A DNA stretch of 5,660 nt from Clostridia bacterium (GTDB taxonomy: Bacteria; Bacillota_A; Clostridia; Oscillospirales; Butyricicoccaceae). Location of the stretch: the NCBI GenBank assembly GCA_017421885.1, contig JAFOHJ010000177.1, positions 1 to 5,660 of the forward strand. Direction: 5' to 3'. Positions 1 through 4,692 of the stretch are shown in pieces. Position 1 is the first letter of the stretch; every line of letters starts with the position of its first letter. Position numbers and translations under genes: made by a program. Below the pieces are notes generated by a model, which made no database searches, had not been told where the DNA came from, and was given only the letters and a program-made list of their open reading frames with translations.

Positions 1-477
1 AGCCCCAGCGAGAACCTCGGCTCGCTTATGAAGTTTTCGCCCGAAACGGCACGGCACAACATAAAGCTTGGATATTACGATGCGCTGCGTGTATTTATGA
101 AGCTGGGCGGCACCCGTTATTATTTTACAGACACCGATATTGACGAGGTGCAGAAGCTTTTTGATCTGCCTCCCGTCAGTATAGTGGAGGCGGCTCTGCT
201 TCTGAAGCTCGATCATCGGCTTGATTGCCGCAGGCTTCTGTTCGAGCGTGTTCTGCCCGAGTTTTTTGATCGCCTTGAGCTTGAGAATACAGCGGGATAT
301 AACGAGCTTATTCTTGCTATGGTCGAGCATAAGGCCACGAGATGCGGGGTAGAACGGCTTAATCTGTATACGGCGCAGGAGCTTTTTGATAAGGTGGTCA
401 GGCTCAAGCCGCAGGGTAAGCAGAAGGCTTTTGAGAGAGCTATCGACCTGATCCTCGAAGGTCTTGCAAAGAAATAA
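1..477 (+). CDS. Hypothetical protein, C-terminal part (5' end outside window)
   Basis: The reading frame is open from the first base of the window to a TAA at 475-477, so the true start is probably upstream. An internal ATG at 28 exists, but it has no Shine-Dalgarno sequence before it, and the in-frame codons before it read as ordinary protein. I see no catalytic motif, signal peptide or membrane segment. The visible 158 residues are rich in Leu, Glu, Lys and Arg and look mostly helical (for example the stretches around VEAALLLKLDHRLDCRRLL and KQKAFERAIDLILEGLAKK), so it could be the helical tail of a larger soluble protein. No family is recognised and no function is assigned. The next gene downstream is on the opposite strand, so this is the last gene of its transcription unit. 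Confidence is high that it is coding and low for anything more. Confidence 0.75.
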   Translation, partial: SPSENLGSLMKFSPETARHNIKLGYYDALRVFMKLGGTRYYFTDTDIDEVQKLFDLPPVSIVEAALLLKLDHRLDCRRLLFERVLPEFFDRLELENTAGYNELILAMVEHKATRCGVERLNLYTAQELFDKVVRLKPQGKQKAFERAIDLILEGLAKK

Positions 478-505
478 AAAGCACGGAGGCTGCTTATGTC
501 CTTAT

Positions 506-617
506 GTGAGATCCTTCGTCGGCGCACTTCGTGCTTGCTCAGGATGACATGGCAGTTCTGCACCTATTTAATTGTCATTCTGAGTGGAGCCCGCAGGGCG
601 TAATCGAAGAATCTCAC
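506..617. repeat. Pair of inverted, structured intergenic repeat units (506-549 and 573-617)
   Basis: Two units of 44 and 45 bases lie head to head with 23 bases between them. The first begins GTGAGATCCTTCG and ends CTCAGGATGACA. The second, read on the minus strand, begins GTGAGATTCTTCG and ends CTCAGAATGACA. Each unit can fold alone: ATCCT (511-515) pairs with AGGAT (541-545) and GCAC (524-527) with GTGC (531-534); in the other unit ATTCT (577-581) pairs with AGAAT (608-612) and GCCC (589-592) with GGGC (596-599). The middles differ but keep their pairing. As a pair the units can also form one long hairpin. From memory, this resembles the dispersed TGTCATTCTGAG...AGAATCTCA repeats found between genes in many bacteria, which are often mis-called as short proteins. 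No transposase is present; the mechanism of spread is unknown. Confidence 0.85.
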
Positions 618-637
618 GCCATTCTTCCCAAAGAAAT

Positions 638-661
638 AAAGCTCCCCGTTAGGGGAGCTTT
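638..661. terminator. Bidirectional intrinsic terminator
   Basis: The stem AAAGCTCCCC (638-647) pairs perfectly with GGGGAGCTTT (652-661) around the loop GTTA. It is followed by T-rich sequence on the + strand (TTTTCTGTTTTT) and by TTTATTTCTTT on the minus strand. It lies between the convergent genes ending at 477 and 690, so it can stop both transcripts. Confidence 0.85.
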
Positions 662-662
662 T

Positions 663-694
663 CTGTTTTTCTGTTTTTCTGCTTTTCTGTTATT
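663..694. repeat. Tandem 8-base repeat, four copies
   Basis: Four successive 8-mers run CTGTTTTT, CTGTTTTT, CTGCTTTT, CTGTTATT. The first two are identical and the others differ by one or two bases. The repeat begins just after the terminator stem and its last copy includes the TAA stop (690-692, minus strand) of the radical SAM gene. It extends the T-rich tract of the terminator on the + strand. It may be a slippage product; no other role is visible. Confidence 0.7.
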
Positions 695-1559
695 TAACTA
701 TGCAGTATACGGGGTCGAGAGCACCATATTCTTCCATGGCAGAATCGATCTTCTGAAGCATCTTCTCGCGGTCTTTTGGCAGGTGTCCGCGCACGCGGAA
801 CTCGAGCCAGTCGTGCATTCCGTCATAATCCATGTCTTCGGTCTCGATAAGTTCCAGCATCCTGCGCTCTTCGAGGATATTTTCCTGCTCGCTGGCAACA
901 GTGAACCTTCCGGCCTCGACTTCCTTCCAGAGAGGCGAGCTCTGGTGGGCAAACAGCGAGAAGTTGCATATGGCCACCGGCTTTGTCCTGTTGATGAACT
1001 CGGCCATAGCCTCGGCGTTCTCGATGCCGCGTCCCTTTCCTGCGATGCCGGTCATGATATGGGCGGCATAGCACATGCCCACGGCCTGTATTCTTGCGAT
1101 CTGCTCATAGGCTTCGGCAAGGGTGTGATCCTTGGCCATCTGCTTGAGTACATCGTCAAGTCCGCTTTCGATGCCCAGATAAAGGCGGTTTACACCGGCG
1201 GCTCGGAGGTCCCTGAGCTCGTCGTCGCTCTTTTCGCTGATATTGGTGACGGTGGCATCCATATTGATGTTCACACACGAGGGGAAATGCTCGTGGATCA
1301 TGTCGAGGATATTCATAAGGCGGTCGGTCTTCATGCCGAAGGCATTGCCGTCGCCGAGAAAGACGGTCTTGGGGTCGCCGCCTGCGGCCTTGACGCGGAG
1401 GATCTCGGCCTCCACCTGTTCGAGGGGGAGCTCGCGGTGGGTGAGGTGTTTGAACAGCATGCAGAACTTGCAGGCGTTATATGAGCAGCCTACGGCTACC
1501 GGCAGCATATATGATGCGCGTTCCATAGGGGCGCGGCAGATCCTTCCTTCATATTCCAT
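690..1559 (-). CDS. Radical SAM protein with CX4CX2C cluster motif
   Basis: A complete 289-residue protein. The iron-sulfur cluster motif is GCSYNACKFC, with Cys25, Cys30 and Cys33. This is CX4CX2C rather than the textbook CX3CX2C, a spacing I recall in a subset of B12-binding/Elp3-like (COG1032-type) radical SAM proteins with a similar GCS-N-C-FC signature. Further radical SAM barrel features are FLGDGNAF (67-74, in the strand 2 region) and LYLGIESG (127-133, the GIES-type SAM-binding segment). The C-terminal 100 residues are helical and charged with no extra cysteine cluster, so no SPASM domain is seen. The start is well supported: AAAGGAGA at 1568-1575 lies 8 nt before the ATG. It is a cytosolic, probably SAM-cleaving enzyme; the substrate cannot be told from sequence, and no partner or maturation substrate is next to it. 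It has its own promoter region and terminator, so it is likely monocistronic. Confidence 0.92.
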   Translation of the reverse strand: MEYEGRICRAPMERASYMLPVAVGCSYNACKFCMLFKHLTHRELPLEQVEAEILRVKAAGGDPKTVFLGDGNAFGMKTDRLMNILDMIHEHFPSCVNINMDATVTNISEKSDDELRDLRAAGVNRLYLGIESGLDDVLKQMAKDHTLAEAYEQIARIQAVGMCYAAHIMTGIAGKGRGIENAEAMAEFINRTKPVAICNFSLFAHQSSPLWKEVEAGRFTVASEQENILEERRMLELIETEDMDYDGMHDWLEFRVRGHLPKDREKMLQKIDSAMEEYGALDPVYCIVK

Positions 1560-1595
1560 AGATCGGATCTCCTTTCAGGGATTCTTTATAATAAT

Positions 1596-1624
1596 ATGAT
1601 AGCATCATGGGTATTTCATAGCAA
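1596..1624 (-). promoter_or_regulatory. Candidate promoter of the radical SAM gene
   Basis: On the minus strand, TTGCTA (1619-1624) is followed after 17 bases by TATCAT (1596-1601). Transcription would start near 1589, leaving a leader of about 30 nt before the ATG. The -35 box lies in the left arm of the 1620-1680 dyad. The region is AT-rich, so chance matches are possible. Confidence 0.45.
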
Positions 1625-1680
1625 GATGATATAGAAATAAACTATAAGTTTATAGGGGTTTATAAATAGAAGATCTTGCT
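1620..1680. promoter_or_regulatory. 61-bp interrupted dyad in divergent promoter region
   Basis: AGCAAGAT (1620-1627) and ATCTTGCT (1673-1680) are perfect inverted arms centred on 1650. A second inner pair, ATAAAC (1637-1642) and GTTTAT (1658-1663), has exactly the same centre. A small palindrome CTATAA-GT-TTATAG (1642-1655) sits 1.5 bases off that centre. The outer arms overlap the candidate -35 boxes of the two divergent genes. It could be a regulator binding site, a cruciform or simply mirror-image promoters; no regulator gene is nearby. Confidence 0.45.
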
Positions 1681-1708
1681 TGGCTCTGCCTATTTATTTT
1701 ATTATGAT
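1676..1708 (+). promoter_or_regulatory. Candidate promoter of the small membrane protein gene
   Basis: Two overlapping readings are possible: TTGCTT (1676-1681) with TATTAT (1700-1705) at 18 bases, or TTGGCT (1680-1685) with TATGAT (1703-1708) at 17 bases. The -10 area lies in a tandem TTATGATA repeat (1702-1709 and 1710-1717). It would give a leader of roughly 60 nt. The region is AT-rich, so confidence is moderate. Confidence 0.4.
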
Positions 1709-1776
1709 ATTATGATAATATATTATTGTAAATTGATATCTGTTGATAGATTTGTTGTTGGAGACAGGAGGTAAAA

Positions 1777-2193
1777 ATGATCAATTTCTTAAAAAAGATC
1801 ACACTTAAAGAAGTAATCATTATTGAGCTGCTGATCTGGTATACCGTCACACGTATTACTCCCTTTACCACCCCTATTCCTCCTCATATCTTCAAAATAG
1901 ATGCCGCTACAGTTACAGAGATCGAATTTTTTGACAATGGGGATGAATATTTTGTAACCGAAAGGGCAGAGATAGAAAAAATCATAAACAGGCTTAATAA
2001 AACATGGTTTTGGTTTTTGTTCCCGGAAATTGATCTTGATCTGGCTGGTGGTGAACAGCCGTATATGATTATACGTTCGGATGGATACGGCGCACGGTAT
2101 GATATCAATCTTTCCTCGGTAACGGTAAACGGAATATACTATTTCTGCGGAGTGATGCCCATGCTGAAAGGGTATCTCTTCATGTGCCAATAA
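1777..2193 (+). CDS. Small hypothetical protein with N-terminal membrane anchor
   Basis: A complete 138-residue protein with a very good Shine-Dalgarno (AGGAGG at 1766-1771, 5 nt before the ATG). Residues 1-11 are basic and are followed by a hydrophobic segment at about 12-29 (IIIELLIWYT and onward), which suits a single membrane anchor or uncleaved signal; there is no lipobox cysteine. The rest is a small domain with beta-type stretches (TEIEFFDNGDEYFVTE at 47-62, YMIIRSDGYGARYDINL at 96-112) around a helix EIEKIINRLN (65-74). That layout recalls small Clostridia extracytoplasmic proteins with an 'I-x-x-F-x-x-G...I-x-x-I-x-x-LN' pattern, but I cannot name a family. Its DNA is clearly more AT-rich than its neighbours (AAA, ATA and TTT codons are common), which may mean recent acquisition. 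It is probably monocistronic and ends at a strong terminator. No function is assigned. Confidence 0.8.
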   Translation: MINFLKKITLKEVIIIELLIWYTVTRITPFTTPIPPHIFKIDAATVTEIEFFDNGDEYFVTERAEIEKIINRLNKTWFWFLFPEIDLDLAGGEQPYMIIRSDGYGARYDINLSSVTVNGIYYFCGVMPMLKGYLFMCQ

Positions 2194-2198
2194 TGTAA

Positions 2199-2229
2199 AA
2201 AACCCATCCACAAGCTGTGGATGGGTTTT
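2199..2229. terminator. Strong bidirectional intrinsic terminator
   Basis: A perfect 14-bp stem, AAAACCCATCCACA (2199-2212) with TGTGGATGGGTTTT (2216-2229), has the loop AGC. T-runs follow it on both strands (the minus strand reads TTTTTTAC). It begins 5 bases after the stop of the + strand gene and ends 3 bases after the stop of the minus-strand GH3 gene, so it serves both convergent genes. Confidence 0.92.
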
Positions 2230-2232
2230 CGT

Positions 2233-3396
2233 TTAGATAATGCCGAGGTCGATCTTCCAGAGAAGAACACGCATGACCGACTCCTCGATGCGCTCGAGGG
2301 TGATGCGGCCTGCCTTCACAGCCTCGATAACGGCAGGCACCTGCACCTCAAACTCGGTGCAGCACAGCAGGTCGTTGCCTGCCAGCACCGCCAGCACGGC
2401 GGCCTCGCCGATGTCATAGCTGTTGCGGATGGCATCCATATAAAGGTCGTCGGTGACTACAACGCCGTCAAAGCCGATGTCCTCACGCAGGATGCGGTGA
2501 ACTTCGGGCGAAAGAGATGCGGGATTGGTGGCATCCATCGAGTTTACGATATTGTGGCACACCAGAACGGCATCGGCGCCGAAGGCGATGCCCTCCCTGA
2601 AGGGCAGGAAGTCGCTTTCATAGAAGGTGTCGAGGCTTCGCTCGTCATAGGTGACCTCGGTGTGGCTGTCTAGGGCATTGCCATAGCCGGGGAAGTGCTT
2701 GAGCACGCTGCCCATGCCCTCGCTCTCCATGACCGAAACGACGTTTCTTACATACTGGCTCGTCAAAGCGGCATCGCCGCCGAAAGAGCGCTTTGCCATG
2801 AAGGCCGAGCTGTCGGAGGTCACGTCGCAGACGGGAGCCATGTTGACATTGATGCCGAGGGGGGAAAGCAGGCGGCACTTGTCGGCGGTGTCGGTCTGGA
2901 TAAGGTCGAAGCCGCCTTCCTTATAGAGGGCCGAGGGCGACTTGAAGGGGATAGAGCGATACTGGCTGTAGCGGCTGACGCGGTTGACCGTTCCGCCCTC
3001 TTCATCGACTGCGATGAGCATGGGGGTTGCAACTGCATCCTGATATGACTGGATATCGGCCGCGGCCTGATCCTTTGTTTTCTCCTTGAAGTCCTGGCCG
3101 AAGAGGATATAGCCGCCCAGAGCATAATCGGCTGCCTTCTGGGCCTGGTCGGCTGCGGGGCAGCGCGCCAGGAAGAGCTGGCCCACCTTCTGCTCGAGAG
3201 TCATATTGTTCATGATCTCAAGGGCCTTCTGCTCCTCTGCGCTGAGTACGACCTCGGGCTCGGTGACTACGGGCTCTTCGGGCTCGGTCACCGCGCTGTC
3301 TTCGCTGCCGGGCAGGGTGGGAATGTCGACGGTGCCGACGGCGCCGCAGCCTGCAAGAAGAATAAGCATAAGCAGCATTGAAATGATTTTGTTCAT
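2233..3396 (-). CDS. NagZ-like beta-N-acetylhexosaminidase lipoprotein (glycoside hydrolase family 3)
   Basis: A complete 387-residue secreted enzyme expected to release terminal beta-N-acetylglucosamine-type residues, as in turnover of peptidoglycan fragments or other amino-sugar glycans. Residues 1-17 are a lipoprotein signal peptide with lipobox LAGC and lipid-modified Cys17, so it should be tethered to the outer face of the membrane. A Thr/Pro/Glu-rich linker with two VTEPE copies (36-40, 44-48) leads to the GH3 barrel from about residue 53. Seen motifs are DEEGG (131-135), KHFPGYG (233-239) followed by DSH (243-245), which matches the NagZ-type Asp-His acid/base pair, and VVTDDLYM (313-320), holding the expected nucleophile Asp316. 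It is a single-domain form without the extra C-terminal domain found in longer GH3 enzymes such as B. subtilis NagZ/YbbD. The Shine-Dalgarno GGAG lies 6 nt before the ATG. It may be co-transcribed with the DUF1177 gene 87 bases upstream. The exact glycan substrate is inferred from the family only. Confidence 0.93.
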   Translation of the reverse strand: MNKIISMLLMLILLAGCGAVGTVDIPTLPGSEDSAVTEPEEPVVTEPEVVLSAEEQKALEIMNNMTLEQKVGQLFLARCPAADQAQKAADYALGGYILFGQDFKEKTKDQAAADIQSYQDAVATPMLIAVDEEGGTVNRVSRYSQYRSIPFKSPSALYKEGGFDLIQTDTADKCRLLSPLGINVNMAPVCDVTSDSSAFMAKRSFGGDAALTSQYVRNVVSVMESEGMGSVLKHFPGYGNALDSHTEVTYDERSLDTFYESDFLPFREGIAFGADAVLVCHNIVNSMDATNPASLSPEVHRILREDIGFDGVVVTDDLYMDAIRNSYDIGEAAVLAVLAGNDLLCCTEFEVQVPAVIEAVKAGRITLERIEESVMRVLLWKIDLGII

Positions 3397-3427
3397 ATCT
3401 TTCTCCGTATATCTGTCTTTATTGAAA

Positions 3428-3453
3428 TCGCCGCAGCCATAAGGCCGCGGCGA
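3428..3453 (-). terminator. Hairpin between DUF1177 and GH3 genes, probable (partial) terminator
   Basis: TCGCCGCAGCC (3428-3438) and GGCCGCGGCGA (3443-3453) form an 11-bp stem with a 4-base loop. On the minus strand the single mismatch becomes a G-U pair, while on the + strand it is A-C, so the hairpin fits minus-strand RNA better. It is followed there by ATTTCAATAAAG, a weak U-tract. It lies 30 bases after the DUF1177 stop and 31 bases before the GH3 ATG. It may stop, pause or stabilise the transcript rather than fully terminate it. Confidence 0.65.
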
Positions 3454-3483
3454 CTTATGTTTGATTTTATCGTGGAACGGAGC

Positions 3484-4422
3484 TTAGTCCTGCTTGCCCT
3501 TTGTCTGGAAGTGGCTCATATCGCCATACAGCTTCTGGAGCAGAGCAAACTCTTCTTCATCATAGAAGGAGCACTGGCCGCGTGTGAAGCTCTTGGCAAC
3601 TTCGATAACGAAGCGGCCTGTGACCTCAACATCGACCATATGTGTTGCGCCTGTTGCGCAGCCGGCTACGGGTGTTTCGGTCGTAACGGCAACGCCGACA
3701 ACGGGAGCCTTTGTAGCTACCGAAGGCTGCAGGATGCTGTTCATATGATATACGCCGTTGCCATAGGGTGTGATATCCTGAAGCGACAGGGGGAATACGT
3801 GTGCAGGCTGGCCTGTAACTGTCTGCATGATCTCAACGAGGTCGTCGCTGGCCTTGAGGATATAGCCCTCCTTGACGGGGCAGGAGATGGCAAAGCCGCG
3901 CTTGCAGATGATCTTGTTGCCCTTTGTTGTGTCGACCGACAGAACAGCGTCAACGTCCATCTCTACTTCGAGGCGGTTGATGGTCTCCATCTCAACAGGC
4001 GAGCCCATGAAGGGAGTGGGGAAGTGAGGAGATGTGGGAGCGTTGGGGCATACATGTGTTGTGACGATAACGTCGCCGGGGAGAACGTCGCCCTTTGCCT
4101 TCATGTCGCAGAGCTTGAGGGCAACTGCGATGGCTGTCAGAGCACCGTCGCCGTCGGAAACAAAGCCGATCATTTCGGGGCGTGCGCCGAGGCCGCCCAG
4201 ACGGCCGGTTACGCCCAGTGTGGGAGCTGTGCCGCCCGAGAGTTTGCCGTTTTCGCCCTTGATGATGATGCGGACGAAGTCGGTCTGGCCCTTGGGGCCG
4301 TTGAGGGTCTGGACCTCAACACAGTCGCCGAAACCCTTCTGTGCGAAGAAATCCTTTACGACATAGCCGCTGGCACGGGGATCGTCGAGGATCTCAAATA
4401 TGTCGAGTACTTTTTTGAACAT
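3484..4422 (-). CDS. DUF1177 family protein
   Basis: A 312-residue protein that I recognise along its whole length as DUF1177, a conserved bacterial/archaeal family of about 300 residues without an established function. Conserved blocks in order are FKKVLDIFEILDDPRASG (2-19), GRLGGLGARPE (73-83), SDGDGA (89-94), TTHVCPNAPT (121-130), PFMGSPV (137-143), DTTKGN (164-169), QDITPYGNG (215-223), GCATGATH (254-261) and SFYDEEEF (285-292). The many invariant Asp, His, Glu and Cys residues suggest a metal-dependent enzyme, but that is inference. No signal peptide or membrane segment is seen, so it is cytosolic. The start at 4422 is chosen over the ATG at 4437 because GGAG (4432-4435) sits 9 nt before it, whereas nothing precedes the upper ATG, and the family begins at this Met. 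I recall relatives near amino-acid or peptide metabolism genes; here the same-strand neighbour is a hexosaminidase. Confidence 0.93.
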   Translation of the reverse strand: MFKKVLDIFEILDDPRASGYVVKDFFAQKGFGDCVEVQTLNGPKGQTDFVRIIIKGENGKLSGGTAPTLGVTGRLGGLGARPEMIGFVSDGDGALTAIAVALKLCDMKAKGDVLPGDVIVTTHVCPNAPTSPHFPTPFMGSPVEMETINRLEVEMDVDAVLSVDTTKGNKIICKRGFAISCPVKEGYILKASDDLVEIMQTVTGQPAHVFPLSLQDITPYGNGVYHMNSILQPSVATKAPVVGVAVTTETPVAGCATGATHMVDVEVTGRFVIEVAKSFTRGQCSFYDEEEFALLQKLYGDMSHFQTKGKQD

Positions 4423-4431
4423 AAGAAAACA

Positions 4432-4435
4432 CTCC
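4432..4435 (-). promoter_or_regulatory. Ribosome binding site that fixes the DUF1177 start
   Basis: On the minus strand TGGAG precedes TGTTTTCTT and then the ATG at 4422, a 9-nt spacing. The site overlaps the upstream in-frame ATG (4435-4437), so initiation at that upper codon would lack a Shine-Dalgarno. Confidence 0.8.
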
Positions 4436-4447
4436 ATTCAGTTTATT

Positions 4448-4460
4448 TGGTTTTAAACCA
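4448..4460. promoter_or_regulatory. 13-bp palindrome at predicted DUF1177 transcription start
   Basis: TGGTTT-T-AAACCA is a perfect dyad with one central base. It lies immediately downstream of the DUF1177 -10 box, where transcription should begin (about 4459), a usual place for a repressor operator. It may equally be chance in AT-rich DNA. Confidence 0.35.
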
Positions 4461-4465
4461 TATTA

Positions 4466-4494
4466 ATTTTAGCACAGGGCATGGCCTATTGCAA
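4466..4494 (-). promoter_or_regulatory. Promoter of the DUF1177 gene (possibly DUF1177-GH3 operon)
   Basis: The minus strand reads TTGCAA (4489-4494), 17 bases, then TAAAAT (4466-4471), directly preceded by TGC, giving an extended -10 element. Predicted start is near 4459, with a leader of about 37 nt to the ATG at 4422. Confidence 0.7.
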
Positions 4495-4552
4495 GAAAAG
4501 GGGAGTATTTTTGCTGTCTTTTGATATAAGCTGTCGCACAAATGGGTATAGC

Positions 4553-4581
4553 TTGACAGATGTGCACCGATAAAGTATAAT
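4553..4581 (+). promoter_or_regulatory. Exact consensus housekeeping sigma promoter
   Basis: TTGACA (4553-4558) and TATAAT (4576-4581) are separated by exactly 17 bases, so all twelve key bases match the consensus. Transcription should start at about 4588 and give a leader of about 100 nt before the ECF S-component gene. CTGTC (4531-4535) and GACAG (4555-4559) form an inverted pair, the second copy overlapping the -35 box. A promoter this strong normally needs downstream control, which fits the leader terminator. Confidence 0.92.
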
Positions 4582-4587
4582 ATTATC

Positions 4588-4692
4588 ATTAACAGCGTCA
4601 TGAAGGCGCTTTCAATGAGAACGAACGCTCAGACCTCTCCGGCCGAAGCCGGGGCTGTTTCGAGCGTTTATTTTTTACTCTGAAAGGTGCAA
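4588..4692 (+). ncRNA. Attenuator leader (candidate riboswitch, class not recognised)
   Basis: The leader runs from the predicted start of transcription to the ECF S-component start codon. It holds a first hairpin, TCATGAAG (4598-4605) with TTTCAATGA (4610-4618), closing a GCGC loop with one bulged A and one G-U pair. An unpaired AGAACG stretch follows, and then a large terminator hairpin (4624-4668) with a T-tract. The T-tract ends 6 nt before the Shine-Dalgarno. Placing a full terminator between a perfect promoter and a vitamin-type transporter gene is typical of riboswitch or attenuator control. The aptamer portion is very short (about 35 nt), and I could not match it to preQ1-I, THF, TPP, fluoride, ZTP or guanidine classes from memory. 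Regulation by an RNA-binding protein is an alternative. Confidence 0.6.
4624..4676 (+). terminator. Leader (attenuation) terminator upstream of ECF S gene
   Basis: AACGCTC (4624-4630) pairs with GAGCGTT (4662-4668), and inside it CTCCGGC (4637-4643) pairs with GCCGGGG (4648-4654; one G-U) around a CGAA loop. TTTATTTTTTA follows (4667-4677). The middle of the stem (4631-4636 against 4655-4661) pairs poorly. No gene lies upstream on this strand, so its only plausible target is the leader transcript. Confidence 0.85.

Noticed and set aside
506..617. CRISPR-like repeat/spacer arrangement
   Set aside because: There are only two units, in inverted rather than direct orientation, with no spacer series and no cas genes.
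531..1484. Long + strand open frame (317 codons) antisense to the radical SAM gene
   Set aside because: It begins inside the intergenic repeat, reads through a terminator, has no Shine-Dalgarno, and its protein has no recognisable motif. The opposite strand has a full radical SAM protein with a good ribosome binding site.
2221..2673. + strand open frame starting in the terminator hairpin, opposite the GH3 gene
   Set aside because: The start codon lies within the terminator stem and the sequence is the antisense of the GH3 C-terminus.
3428..3453. Divergent or + strand promoter/terminator role for the G-C-rich hairpin
   Set aside because: No + strand gene ends upstream of it; pairing is better in minus-strand RNA, so it was assigned to the DUF1177 transcript.
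3457..4524. + strand open frame (355 codons), longer than the DUF1177 gene it overlaps
   Set aside because: It is the mirror of G-C-biased codons in DUF1177, which is conserved along its length. The frame has no ribosome binding site and crosses the DUF1177 promoter.
4600..4683. 27-codon leader ORF (ATG 4600 to TGA 4681) spanning the attenuator, considered as a leader peptide
   Set aside because: There is no Shine-Dalgarno, only about 12 nt of predicted transcript before the ATG, and no run of one amino acid's codons. A stop-free frame of this length is common by chance.
4687..4689. GTG as start codon of the ECF S component
   Set aside because: It forms part of the Shine-Dalgarno AAAGGTG that serves the ATG codons at 4693 and 4699.
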